A DNA stretch of 64,000 nucleotides. Source: CAWFPR01 sp963817635 (GTDB lineage: Bacteria; Acidobacteriota; Vicinamibacteria; Vicinamibacterales; 2-12-FULL-66-21). The DNA lies in NCBI GenBank assembly GCA_963817635.1, contig CAWFPR010000027.1:130685-194684 (forward strand), read 5' to 3'. Positions 29,238-38,103 of the stretch are shown here, in pieces (the stretch's first letter is position 1; every line of letters starts with the position of its first letter). The notes beneath the pieces were generated by a model. That model made no database searches, was not told the DNA's origin, and saw only the letters and a program-made list of their open reading frames with translations. The translations under genes and the position numbers were made by a program.

Positions 29238-30165
29238 TCAGCGGCCTGCCAGCTTCTGCGCCGACGGATTCTCGACCGGGTAGTCGGCGTGCCGCGACCA
29301 GTCCTCGAACGACCCGTCGTAGAGCAGCGCGGTGAAGCCGAGCGTCCGCGCAGCAAAGAGCGTCGCGGTCGCCTGCTGGCCGATGTGGCAGTACGCGATG
29401 ACCGTGTCGCCCGGCTTCACGCCGGCCGTCGTGAACAGCGCCGCGAGTTCCCCGGCCGGCTTCAGCGACACTCGGGCGTCAACGGTCTCGCTGAACGGCA
29501 CGCTGCGCGCGCCGGGAATGTGGCCGGTCTTGTGCCGGTGGTCCGGCCGGCCGCCCGTCTGCGTCCCGTCGTAGAACCCCGGGGTCCTGGCATCCACGAT
29601 CGCAAATCCCGGCGTGTTCAGGTGCGCCCTGACGAATGCCGCGTCGACGATCAGGGGCTTCGTCTCGAGCGGCGCCAGGTGACCGGCGCGCGGAGCCGGC
29701 ACGTCGGCCGTAAGTGGATGTCCGGCCCGCGTCCACGCCTCGACGCCGCCGTCCAGCAGCGAGACGCGCTCGAGACCAGCGTAGTCGAGCGTGAACATCA
29801 CCCGGGTCGCCGGACTGATCCACTCCTGGGAGAAATAGACAACGACGTGCGAGGCGTCGGAAATGCCGAGCGCCGCGAGCCGCTCCCGCAGCACCGGCAG
29901 CCGGCAGCATCTGGAGGTTGTTCCCCGTGGCTGGGTCGTCCGTCGCCAGGTCCTGATACGCGGCAAACCGCGCGCCCGGGATATGGCCGGCGTCATAGGC
30001 GGACCTCGGTCCGACCTCCAGCAGCACCAGATCTGCGTCCGCAGCATGACGCGCGAGCCATGCGGCGTCCACGAGCAGCGCGTCGCGCGGGGCCGCCGCG
30101 TGCCCGTGAGCCGCGGCGAGCGCGGTGAGAGCCACCACGGCGACAGACGATCGGAGCAGTCGCAT
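29238..30165 (-). CDS. Secreted sulfurtransferase with two rhodanese domains, frameshifted
   Basis: This protein of about 308 residues has a signal peptide (SSVAVVALTALAAAHGHA). The first rhodanese-like domain (GPRSAYDAGHIPGARF) lacks an evident catalytic Cys. The second has VIVDAR-type start (FAIVDARTPGFYDG), GHIPGARSVPF and the active-site Cys in VIAYCHIGQQA. The frame shifts near 29905, between NNLQMLPA and LRERLAALGISD. Rhodaneses move sulfane sulfur to thiophilic acceptors, usually thiosulfate to cyanide or to proteins. The gene is single and has a palindrome 49 bp upstream of its start. Confidence 0.88.
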
Positions 30166-30213
30166 GCGTCACCCTGGGGCACGATGACCCGCGACACGCA
30201 GGTTCCGGCCTTC

Positions 30214-30232
30214 CTTGTAGATGTTCTACAAG
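30214..30232. promoter_or_regulatory. Perfect palindrome upstream of the sulfurtransferase gene
   Basis: CTTGTAGATGTTCTACAAG has 8-bp arms and a 3-nt spacer. It lies 49 bp before the rhodanese start codon and in the divergent region with the SGNH gene. The TGTAG/CTACA half sites recall BlaI/CopY-type operators, though in a different order. No regulator is adjacent. Confidence 0.5.
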
Positions 30233-30407
30233 AGATGCCGCGGCGCAGTCAACAGGCAAGCCCACCGCGCGCCTTTTCGCGGGGACCGGACGTGTGACGA
30301 GAGCCCGTGCCGCCGCGCCCAGACCAGTTCATCTACCGGGCGGGCCGCTCGTCCTGGCCAGGCGCGTGTTCGTCCCACACGGCCTCCGCCCTGCCGGTTC
30401 GCTGCCA

Positions 30408-30413
30408 TACAGT
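30408..30413 (+). promoter_or_regulatory. -10-like hexamer of the SGNH gene
   Basis: TACAGT lies 9 nt before ATG 30423 and no Shine-Dalgarno is visible between them, as expected for a leaderless or near-leaderless mRNA. Confidence 0.35.
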
Positions 30414-30422
30414 AACGGCACG

Positions 30423-31170
30423 ATGCGAAGGCTCTCCGCCTGTGCGCTGGTGCTCGCGGTTCTTCTCGCGGCGGCGGCTCCGGCCGCCGACGACGCGCCG
30501 GCGGTTCGCGTGTTGTTCGTCGGCAACAGCCTGACGTACGTCAACGACCTGCCGGCGATGATCGAAGCCGTGGCCGCGCAGGCAGGCGTGAAGGGCCGTG
30601 TGACCTGCCGCGCGATCGCGCTGCCGGACTTCGGCCTCGAGGAGCACTGGAACGACGGTCGCGCGGTCGGTGCGATTCGCGACGGCCGGTGGACGTACGT
30701 CGTGCTCCAGCAGGGCCCGACGTCGCTGCCGGAATCCGAATCTGTCCTGCGCACCTACACGAAGAAGTTCGCCTTCGAAGCCAGGGCGCACGGCGCGAGC
30801 GTGGCGCTCTACAGCGTATGGCCGCCGCTCGCGCGCTTCGGCAGTTTCGACGCGGTCACGGCCTCGTATGCGCACGCGGCCGCGGACGTCGGCGGCCTCC
30901 TCGTGCCGGTCGGCGAGGCGTGGCGCGCCGCCTGGCGCCGCGATCAGTCGCTGGGCCTGTATGGCCCCGACGGCTTCCACCCCTCGCCCCTCGGCACCTA
31001 CATCGCGGCCCTGGTGTTCTTCGAGCGTCTCACCGGGCACTCGCCGGTCGGCCTGCCGGACCCCGCCTCGTCGCGCGACCCCGCGCTGGCGGGCATGCGC
31101 CTCACGGCCACGATTGACCGCCGTCCAGGAAGCGGCCGCCGAGGCCAACGCCCTCGTGTCGCGCCAGTAA
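30423..31170 (+). CDS. Secreted SGNH/GDSL-type hydrolase, frameshifted near the end
   Basis: This protein of about 248 residues has a signal peptide (LVLAVLLAAAAPAA). The N-terminal block FVGNSLTYVNDLP holds the SGNH nucleophile Ser in a GNSLT variant of the GDSL motif. The C-terminal block GPDGFHPSPLGTY holds the DxxH Asp and His. The frame shifts near 31124; the corrected end is AVQEAAAEANALVSRQ with stop 31168-31170. These enzymes deacylate lipids or sugars; the substrate is unknown. The gene converges on the M14 peptidase. Confidence 0.8.
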
Positions 31171-31242
31171 TGACGGCGGCCGCCGGATCGACACGATCGC
31201 CGTGCGCGAAGGCAGCGGCGCCGCGGGCGGCGCGATCCGCGC

Positions 31243-33871
31243 TCAGTGGCCGGGACCGAGCAGCACCGCGTTGATGAACAGCAGCTCGGTCGCCTCCGCA
31301 TACGCGCGGTAGTTGGGATCCTCGGCAAACGCGATCACGTGGCCGCGGCCCATCGGCTGGTGCATCAGGTAGGCGTGCCCGGCGAGCAGCGGCTGCGCCT
31401 CCTTCCACACAAGGCCGGCGGCCACGAGCGTGTCGGCGGACGCATACGTGCCGACGTTCACGCCGGCATCGAGCTTGAGCGGCGCGAAGACGCGCGAGCC
31501 TTCGACCACGGCCTGGATCTCGCCGTCGAGGCCCGCGGTCAGCCAGTGATACGGATAGAGCGTCACCCGCAGAATGGCCCCGGCGAGGTTCTCCGGCGCC
31601 TCCTTGTCCGGCTGAATCGCTTTCTCGAAGTCGAACGGCTTCGACGTGTCCTCCGGCTTGACGGCCGGCGCGGCGCCGGCCTGCCCCGGTGGCGCCTCCT
31701 TTTCGGGCGCGCCGCTGCGCAGCAGCGTATCGGTGGACAGCAGCCCGACCTTGTCGCGCGCGGCCCATCGTGATGCGTCCGCAAGCGTGATCAGCGTCCC
31801 GCCATTCCGGATCCAGTCCTTCAGCCTCCGCAGCGCGTCGTCATTGAAGTTGTAGGTGCCGGACGGCAGTACCAGCACGTCGTAGTCCCGCATGTCGTAG
31901 TTCTGCGAGCGTCGAGACGCGCATCGCAGTCACGCGCAGGCCGAACCGCTGCTCGAGCACGTAGCGCGCCCATCCGGCCGAGAACGTCGACGCCGGCGCG
32001 TCCCACGCGAGCAGCACGCGCGGCTCCTTCAGGCGCGCGGCGCGTCCGCTGCCGAGCGAGAGGCCTTCGTCCGTCCACGTGCTCGACACCGGCACGAGTT
32101 CAGCGCCGCGGCGCCCGGCGATTTGCTGCACCTTCGCCGCCGTGCCCTCCGGGTTTTCCGAGAACCGGATGAACGCGGTGCCGATCGCATACGTGCGGCC
32201 GGCGTGGGTGAGGCTCTCGTCGAAAGTCTGGATCCGGATGCCCTGGCGCAGCGCCTCGGCCGCGGTCGCGGCCGCGCCGGAGCTCCACGGCATGAGAAAG
32301 CCAAGCGTCCCGGCCTGCACCGGCGCGAGGGCGGATGCGCGCTCGTCGGCGCGCACGTCCACGCTTCGCACGCCGGTCGCCTTGTCGCTCGCAACCACGT
32401 CCACGTCGAACATCAGCGGCAGGCTCCAGGCCGTGACGTCGTAGATCTGGTCCGGCAGCCGCGCCTTGCGGCGGCGATCCTGTTCCTTCAGGAAGGCCTC
32501 GTCCATCTTGATGTCCGGGTCCAGCAGGTTGCGCACGAGCCGGCCCGCCGGCTGCCCGAGCGGCACGATGAAGGTTCCACGCGGCATCGGCTGCGAACCG
32601 GCCTGGAACGCTTCCTCGCTGCGCCTGACCTGGATCCCCTGCGCCACGAGCAGGCGCGCGAGCCGTTCGGCGCGCGACGGATCCTTCCCCGGCGCAATCA
32701 GGTACTCGCGCGTTCCCTTCTCGGCCAGCGCCGTGGCGCTGCGACGGTAGTCGAGGAACCCGCGCAGCAGGCGTTCGCGGTTGCGCGCGGCCGTCAGCGC
32801 CGTCGTAATCGCCGCGGTGAAGTGGTGCGTGACGCCCTGCCGGTAGGTCAGCAGCGTCCCGTCCTCCCTGCGAAACACCAGCCCGCGCGGAGACGCCTGC
32901 TCGAAGGTCATCGCCACGGCGCCGTGGAAGCCGGGCCAGGAATCGCCGTAGCCCGGATAAAACGCGTCGTACGTCTCGCGCACGAAGTAGGGAAACCCGC
33001 GACGATCGAATGCGGCCGCGTTCGCGCGCCCGAACATCTCGAGCGACTGTCGTTGCGCCTCGGGAATGAACGGGTTGAACGGATCGGCCGGCGGCGCGAA
33101 ATAGTACGTCGAATTGCCGCTCATCTCGTGCAGGTCGGCCACCACCTGCGGGTACCACTCGAGCATGACGCGGGCACGCCCTGCGGTCTCGGGCTGCGAC
33201 ATCGAGAAGTAGTCGCGGTTCATGTCGAACAGGTAGTGATTGACGCGGCCGCCGGGCCACGGCTCGTCGTGTTCGGCCGACTGAGGGTTCGGATCCGGCT
33301 CGGGCCCGCGTCCGAGCAGGTTCTGCGTGACGAACCGCTGCCGGCCGTCAGGGTTCTGCATGGGATCGATGATCACGAGCGCCTCGCGCATCGTGAGATC
33401 GACGTCCGCGTCGTTTTGCGCCGCGAGCAGGTGATACGCCTCCTGGAGCGCCGCGTCCGACGAGGTGACCTCGTTGCCGTGGATCCCGTGCAGCAGCCAG
33501 ACGACGACGGGCAGATCGGGAATCAGGCGGTCCGCGTCGGCGGCGCCGGACGCCAGCGCCTGCATGCCGCGGCGGATGTCATCCAGCCGCGCCATCCGCT
33601 CGCGCGATCCGACCATGAGGTACTGGAGCGGCCGCCCCTCCCAGCTCGTCGCGTATGTCACGAGCCGCGTGCGGTCGGGCGCGGCCTTCACCAGCGCCTC
33701 GAGGTATCGCCCGATCTCGTCGGGTGTGGTGATCGCCTCGCCGGGTTCGTGCCCGACGACCGCCTTCAGCGTGGGGATGGCTGGATCGTAGGTAACTGCG
33801 CCGGCGGTCAGTCCCTGACCGCTCAGCGAGAGAGACAGCATCGCACAGAGCGCGACAATCAATGACTGCAT
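31243..33871 (-). CDS. Secreted M14 zinc carboxypeptidase, frameshifted
   Basis: This protein of about 876 residues has a signal peptide (MQSLIVALCAMLSLSLSGQG). The M14 domain spans about residues 30-380, with zinc ligands in LLHGIHGNEV (HxxE) and VVADLHEMSG (third His), and a candidate catalytic Glu in MTFEQASPRG. The long C-terminal region shows a class I glutamine-amidotransferase-like fold. The frame breaks near 31906 and continues SQNYDMRDYDVLVLPSGTYN to the stop at 31243. The family trims C-terminal residues from peptides. A -10-like TAGACT lies only 5 nt before the start codon. Confidence 0.88.
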
Positions 33872-33876
33872 ACGGC

Positions 33877-33882
33877 AGTCTA
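33877..33882 (-). promoter_or_regulatory. -10-like hexamer of the M14 peptidase gene
   Basis: On the minus strand TAGACT ends 5 nt before the start codon and no SD is present, suggesting a leaderless transcript. Confidence 0.35.
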
Positions 33883-33904
33883 GCGCAACGAACGGTGAGC
33901 ATCC

Positions 33905-33956
33905 CCGGCGTCGGGGGTGGGGTCAGACCCCGGCGTTGGGGGTGGGGTCAGACCCC
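33905..33956. repeat. REP-like double palindrome
   Basis: The palindrome GGGGTCAGACCCC (6-bp arms, 1-nt centre) occurs at 33919-33931 and 33944-33956 within a 25-bp direct repeat. It sits between the divergent M14 and DUF5916 genes. The motif resembles REP-type elements mobilised by IS200-like transposases; no transposase is in the window. Confidence 0.65.
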
Positions 33957-34004
33957 AGGGACGGCGTGGCCGAAAGATCCAAGCTGGCGCCGGAAGCGCC
34001 CGCG

Positions 34005-34010
34005 TAGTCT
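34005..34010 (+). promoter_or_regulatory. -10-like hexamer of the DUF5916 gene
   Basis: TAGTCT ends 6 nt before ATG 34017 and there is no Shine-Dalgarno between them, fitting a leaderless mRNA. Confidence 0.4.
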
Positions 34011-34016
34011 GACGGC

Positions 34017-36206
34017 ATGCGTCTCCCCGGCACCGGTGTCCTGGCCTGCGCGCTGCTCGTCTCCTCGTCCCCGACCGCCTTCGCCCAGGAGGGGCCGATG
34101 CCGCTGACGCGTCTTCCCGGGCCCGTCATCATCGACGGGATGCCGGACGAACCGGCGTGGCAGCAGATCCCGGCCCTTCCGCTCACGATGTACGCGCCGG
34201 TGTTCCGCGGCGCGCCGACAGAGCGCAGCGAGATCCGCGTCGCCTACGACGACGAGTATTTCTATGCGGCCGGCTGGTTCTACGACACCGACCCCTCCGG
34301 CATCCGCATCAACTCGCTGTACCGCGACCGCTGGAACGGCGACGACGCGTTCGCGATCTACATCGACGCCTTCAACGACAACCGCAACGCGAAGTGGTTC
34401 GGCACGACGCCGGCCGGCATGCGCTTCGATGAGCTCGTGTCCGACGACGGGGCGACGCTCAACGAGAACTGGGACGGCTTCTGGACCGCGCGGACAAGAG
34501 TGACCGCCGAGGGCTGGTTCGCCGAGGTCCGCATCCCCTTCTCCACCATCGGTTTTCATGCCGATGCCCGCGGCCGCGCGGTGATGGGCCTGACCGTGAC
34601 GCGGCTCGTGTCGCGCCTGGGCGAGCGCGTCACGTTTCCCGCGATCGACCCCGCGTTCCCGTTCCGCCAGCCGTCGCTCGCGCAGGACGTGTCGCTGGAC
34701 GGTGTGCGCGGCCGGACGCCGCTTTACGTGACGCCATACATCCTGGCGGGTGCGAACCGTTCGGTCGCCGGCGTCGCAGGTCCCGACGCGGTCCGCGACA
34801 CGTCGCGCGAGGTGGGGCTCGACGTCCGGTATCCGCTCTCCGGCAACCTCACGCTCGACCTGACGGCGAACACCGACTTCGCCCAGGTCGAGGCAGACGG
34901 GCAGCAGATCGCCCTCGACCGCTTTCCGCTGTTCTTCCCCGAGCACCGCAGGTTCTTCCAGGAGGGCAGCGGCCTGTTCGACTTCGTGACGAGCGGCGGC
35001 GCCCGGCTCTTCAACTCGCGGCGCATCGGCCTTGCGCAGGACCAGACGCCAGTACGCATCCTCGGCGGTGCGCGCGTCGTGGGGCGGGCGGGCGCGTGGG
35101 ATGTCGGCGCCCTGGAAGTCCAGACGGATCGCACCACGAGCAGCCCGGGCGAGAATTTCGGCGTCCTGCGGCTGCGGCGGCCGATCTTCAATCAGTACTC
35201 CACGGCCGGCATGATGCTGACGTCCTACAGCGGCGGCGGGCACCAGAACCTCGCCCTCGGGGCGGACACGTCCGTGCGCATGACCGGCGACGAGTACCTC
35301 ACCATGAAGTGGGCCGCGACCCTCGACGACCGGCAAGCCGGGAACACCGACCTTGCGGCGCGCAGCCTGGTCGACGCGAAATGGGAACGGCGCACCGGCC
35401 GCGGCCTGTCGTACACGCTGCAGTACACGCGTGCGGGAGATGGCTACGACCCCGAGCTGGGGTTCCTCCCGCGGCGCAATTTCACGACCGCGAATGCCGC
35501 CGGCAACTGGTTCCTGTTCACCGACGGCAGCCGGATCTTCAGGCGCGTCTATCCAGGCGCGCTCGCCTTCTCGACCTTCCGCAACAGCGATGGCGCCCTC
35601 GAGTCCGGGCAGTATGCCGTCTGGCTGGAGTGGGATACGAAGGCGGGCGGGGGCGGCTGGGTCGAGCCGAAGGCATTCCACGAGAACGTCCTCGAGCCGT
35701 TCGCGATCGGCGGCGAGGTGACGATCCCGGCCGGCATCTATGATTTCGCCGACCTGCAGATCGAAGGGACGATGGCAACGGGCCGCAAGCTGCGGACGAA
35801 CGTGGACTTCCGCGCGGGATCCTACTTCGACGGGCGCCGCACGCAGGTGATTCTGACCCCGACGTGGAACGCGTCGCGCCACCTCGAGATCGGCGGCGAC
35901 TATCAGCTGACCGCGCTCCGGTTCCCGGTCCGCAATCAGCAGGTCAACATCCAGCTCGCCCGCCTCCGCATCCGCACCGCCCTCGACGCCCGCGCCTCGG
36001 CCAACGCGTTCGTGCAGTACAACTCGACGACGGATCGGGTCGACCTGAACCTGCGCCTGCGCTATGGCGTCAGCGAGGGCACGGACCTGTGGATCGTCTA
36101 CAACGAAGGGCTCGACACCGCCCCCGCCGGGCAGGACCAGTTCACACAGCCACGATCGCTTTCACGGGCGCTGATCGTGAAGTACACGCGAACGTTCGGG
36201 TTCTGA
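34017..36206 (+). CDS. Outer-membrane protein with CBM9-like domain and DUF5916
   Basis: This 729-residue protein has a signal peptide (VLACALLVSSSPTAFA). Residues about 30-220 form a CBM9-like sugar-binding domain (PVIIDGMPDEPAWQQIP, then DDAFAIYIDAFND and WFAEVRIPFSTIGF). The rest is DUF5916, a predicted outer-membrane beta-barrel with the marker FFPEHRRFFQEGSGLF and a C-terminal aromatic (YTRTFGF), as expected for barrel insertion. Length is normal for the family and the frame is intact. A role in carbohydrate or peptide uptake at the surface is probable from the domains; no partner gene is adjacent. Confidence 0.88.
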   Translation: MRLPGTGVLACALLVSSSPTAFAQEGPMPLTRLPGPVIIDGMPDEPAWQQIPALPLTMYAPVFRGAPTERSEIRVAYDDEYFYAAGWFYDTDPSGIRINSLYRDRWNGDDAFAIYIDAFNDNRNAKWFGTTPAGMRFDELVSDDGATLNENWDGFWTARTRVTAEGWFAEVRIPFSTIGFHADARGRAVMGLTVTRLVSRLGERVTFPAIDPAFPFRQPSLAQDVSLDGVRGRTPLYVTPYILAGANRSVAGVAGPDAVRDTSREVGLDVRYPLSGNLTLDLTANTDFAQVEADGQQIALDRFPLFFPEHRRFFQEGSGLFDFVTSGGARLFNSRRIGLAQDQTPVRILGGARVVGRAGAWDVGALEVQTDRTTSSPGENFGVLRLRRPIFNQYSTAGMMLTSYSGGGHQNLALGADTSVRMTGDEYLTMKWAATLDDRQAGNTDLAARSLVDAKWERRTGRGLSYTLQYTRAGDGYDPELGFLPRRNFTTANAAGNWFLFTDGSRIFRRVYPGALAFSTFRNSDGALESGQYAVWLEWDTKAGGGGWVEPKAFHENVLEPFAIGGEVTIPAGIYDFADLQIEGTMATGRKLRTNVDFRAGSYFDGRRTQVILTPTWNASRHLEIGGDYQLTALRFPVRNQQVNIQLARLRIRTALDARASANAFVQYNSTTDRVDLNLRLRYGVSEGTDLWIVYNEGLDTAPAGQDQFTQPRSLSRALIVKYTRTFGF

Positions 36207-36234
36207 GTCGCTATTCGCCATTCGCGGTTGCTGC

Positions 36235-36741
36235 TTACTCTTCCCATTTCCCATTTTCCATTTCCCATTTTCCATGTGCAGTCGCTTCAGCAGTTGAATC
36301 TGCCCCGCATGATACAAGATCGTGCGCGGCGGCGCCGGTGACGAGCGCCGCAAAGGTGAAGGGGCTGCCGGCCTCGCGCGAGGACAGCCGCCGTTCGGGG
36401 AACTCCTCCACTGCGGTGCGCAGTTGCCGGTGCATCCTGGCGAGCAGCGTGACATCGCCCTGCCAGGCCTCCTCGGTCCGGCGCCCGGGACGGGCGAACC
36501 AGTTCGAGCCCTCGAGCGGGAAGCCGCCGCGCCTGCTCCCGGTGAGCCGCCGCCACACCGCGTACTTCCAGTAGGCCGCGTGCACGACGAGTTCCCAGAT
36601 GTTGTGGCGGCCCCGCGCGGGCCGCCACGCCGCCTCGTCCATCGTGAGACCGCGGATCGCCCCCCGCAGGTTCGTCCCGTGCCACGACCGGCGGTTGTAC
36701 GCCTGGTCCAGTGCGGCGAGCAGCTGCTCGCGAACCGTCAT
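36235..36741 (-). CDS. DinB-family protein, frameshifted at the C-terminus
   Basis: This four-helix DinB-type protein is metal-dependent in relatives. Metal ligand candidates are His in LVVHAAYWKYAVW and His in HDLYHAGQIQLLKR. The second site only appears after repairing a frameshift near 36318 (an extra T). The frame as printed ends at 36235; the repaired frame runs on to 36162, overlapping the end of the DUF5916 gene. In both frames the tail is translated from the 7-bp repeat array (ENGKWKMGNGK). DinB proteins often act as thiol transferases or stress proteins; the function here is unknown. Confidence 0.78.
   Translation of the reverse strand: MTVREQLLAALDQAYNRRSWHGTNLRGAIRGLTMDEAAWRPARGRHNIWELVVHAAYWKYAVWRRLTGSRRGGFPLEGSNWFARPGRRTEEAWQGDVTLLARMHRQLRTAVEEFPERRLSSREAGSPFTFAALVTGAAAHDLVSCGADSTAEATAHGKWEMENGKWEE
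36241..36275. repeat. Five-unit 7-bp tandem array (TTCCCAT/TTTCCAT)
   Basis: Five gap-free units lie at the convergent junction of DUF5916 and dinB and are read through by the dinB frame. Two ATTCGCC/ATTCGCG units occur just before it (near 36213-36226). Confidence 0.85.
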
Positions 36742-36750
36742 GTGACCCTC

Positions 36751-37997
36751 CTACTTCGACTGATACGGCCCGTGAACCGATCGGACGCGATAGGTTTCGG
36801 CCGAGTCGTCGAGCACGAAGACCCAGTAGCGATCGCCTCCCGGTTCGACGCGCACGACGACGTGCCCCTCGTCGGACGCGACCTGGTTCGCACGCGCGCC
36901 AATCGACGCCTTGGTCACCTCGCGAAACGAGACCACGAAGATGTCGCGGTCCTCCGGATACACGCGCTTCGACAGCATGCGCTTCAGCACGCCGGCCGAC
37001 GGGTGGGTCGGCGCCCACGCGGGCAGCACCATGACGCGCGAGCGCAGCGTTGCCAGCCAGAACGGGTTCTCCTCCTCGATCGAGCCGTGGTGGTTCACCA
37101 CGTGGACGTCGGTCGGCCCGATCGCGCGGGCGACATCGCTCTCGAGATCGTGCCACGCCGGCGCGCCCGGCACGGGATAGCCCGGCATGTCGCCCCCGGT
37201 GAAGTAGTCGAACCGGCCGTACCTGATGCGCAGCGTGATGCTGCACATGTTCTCGGTGGGGCGATCCTCCGGCCACGGCAATGTCCGCGAGCGGGGGAAA
37301 CCGCACCTTCGTCGCGTTCCCCTCGCCGGTCCATACGCGGTCGTTCACCGACACGATGCGCACCTCGACGGGCACCGGAAGCGGCTTCCCCAACGGCACG
37401 ATCTGCGTGGTGCTCCCCGCCTGCGCGCCGATCATCTCCGTGCGCTTCGCGGCGGTCGCGGCGGCGACGAAACGGCGGTAGTTGGTGAACATCGCATCGG
37501 CCGGCGGCGGCAGATAGGCATAGTCTGGCCATCCGCGATCCACGAGGCGACGCACCGGAATGTCGTCGGCGACCTCCGTGATTCCGCGCAGGCGGTAGTC
37601 GCCATACTTCGACAGCGGCTCCTGGCCGGTGATGCGGCCCATGTGGTCCGGGTGGAAATGGGTCAGCACGGCATAGTCGAGCTCTGGCGGCCTCGACGGC
37701 ATCATCTGGCGCACGTAGCGCGCAATCCACTGCCCCGGCGTGCGCGAGCTGTCGGGACGCTGCTCCGCGTAGGCCGTCTCTCCCGCGTCCCCCGCGTCAA
37801 CGAGCATCGTCGTGCCGTCGGGAAGCTGGAAGAACGCGGCGTTGCCGCGCCCCGTCGCAATCTGGTGAATGTCCAGTTCTCCGGGACGCCAGGCAGGAAG
37901 CACAGCGCCGGCGCGCGCCGGCGCGTCGGGCGCCTGTGCCGACAGGGTAGCAAACCGCCACCACCAGAACCAGGATGCCAATGAGCCTCGATCGCAT
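36751..37997 (-). CDS. Secreted metallo-beta-lactamase-fold hydrolase, two frameshifts
   Basis: This protein of about 415 residues has a signal peptide (MRSRLIGILVLVVAVCY). The zinc motif is LTHFHPDHMG (HxHxDH), with the later ligand region DVHVVNHHGSIEEEN. The layout (MLVDAGD, then HFHPDH, then NHHGS) is that of ComEC-like/late-competence MBL proteins rather than class B beta-lactamases. The frame breaks near 37945 and near 37272; the segments are otherwise continuous. ATG 37997 is preceded by TATGAT at 6 nt. It lies 9 bp upstream of dinB on the same strand, so they are probably co-transcribed. Confidence 0.8.
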
Positions 37998-38003
37998 CGC
38001 CGC

Positions 38004-38009
38004 ATCATA
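38004..38009 (-). promoter_or_regulatory. -10-like hexamer of the MBL-fold gene
   Basis: TATGAT on the minus strand ends 6 nt before the start codon and no SD is seen, suggesting leaderless transcription. Confidence 0.4.
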
Positions 38010-38103
38010 GCGCCAGTGGCCATCCGGCCGCGTTCCCGCGGCAATCGGTACAGATGTCCGAAACATCCAATCGCCCGGCGCCGGCCGCCCCTACGATGGC
38101 GCC

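Noticed and set aside
30214..30232. Assignment of the palindrome to BlaI/CopY
   Set aside because: Half-site order differs from the usual TACA-TGTA core and no such regulator is nearby, so I keep it as an unassigned operator.
36162..36455. Independent small gene overlapping the end of DUF5916
   Set aside because: It is the frame-shifted C-terminus of DinB plus translated repeat units.
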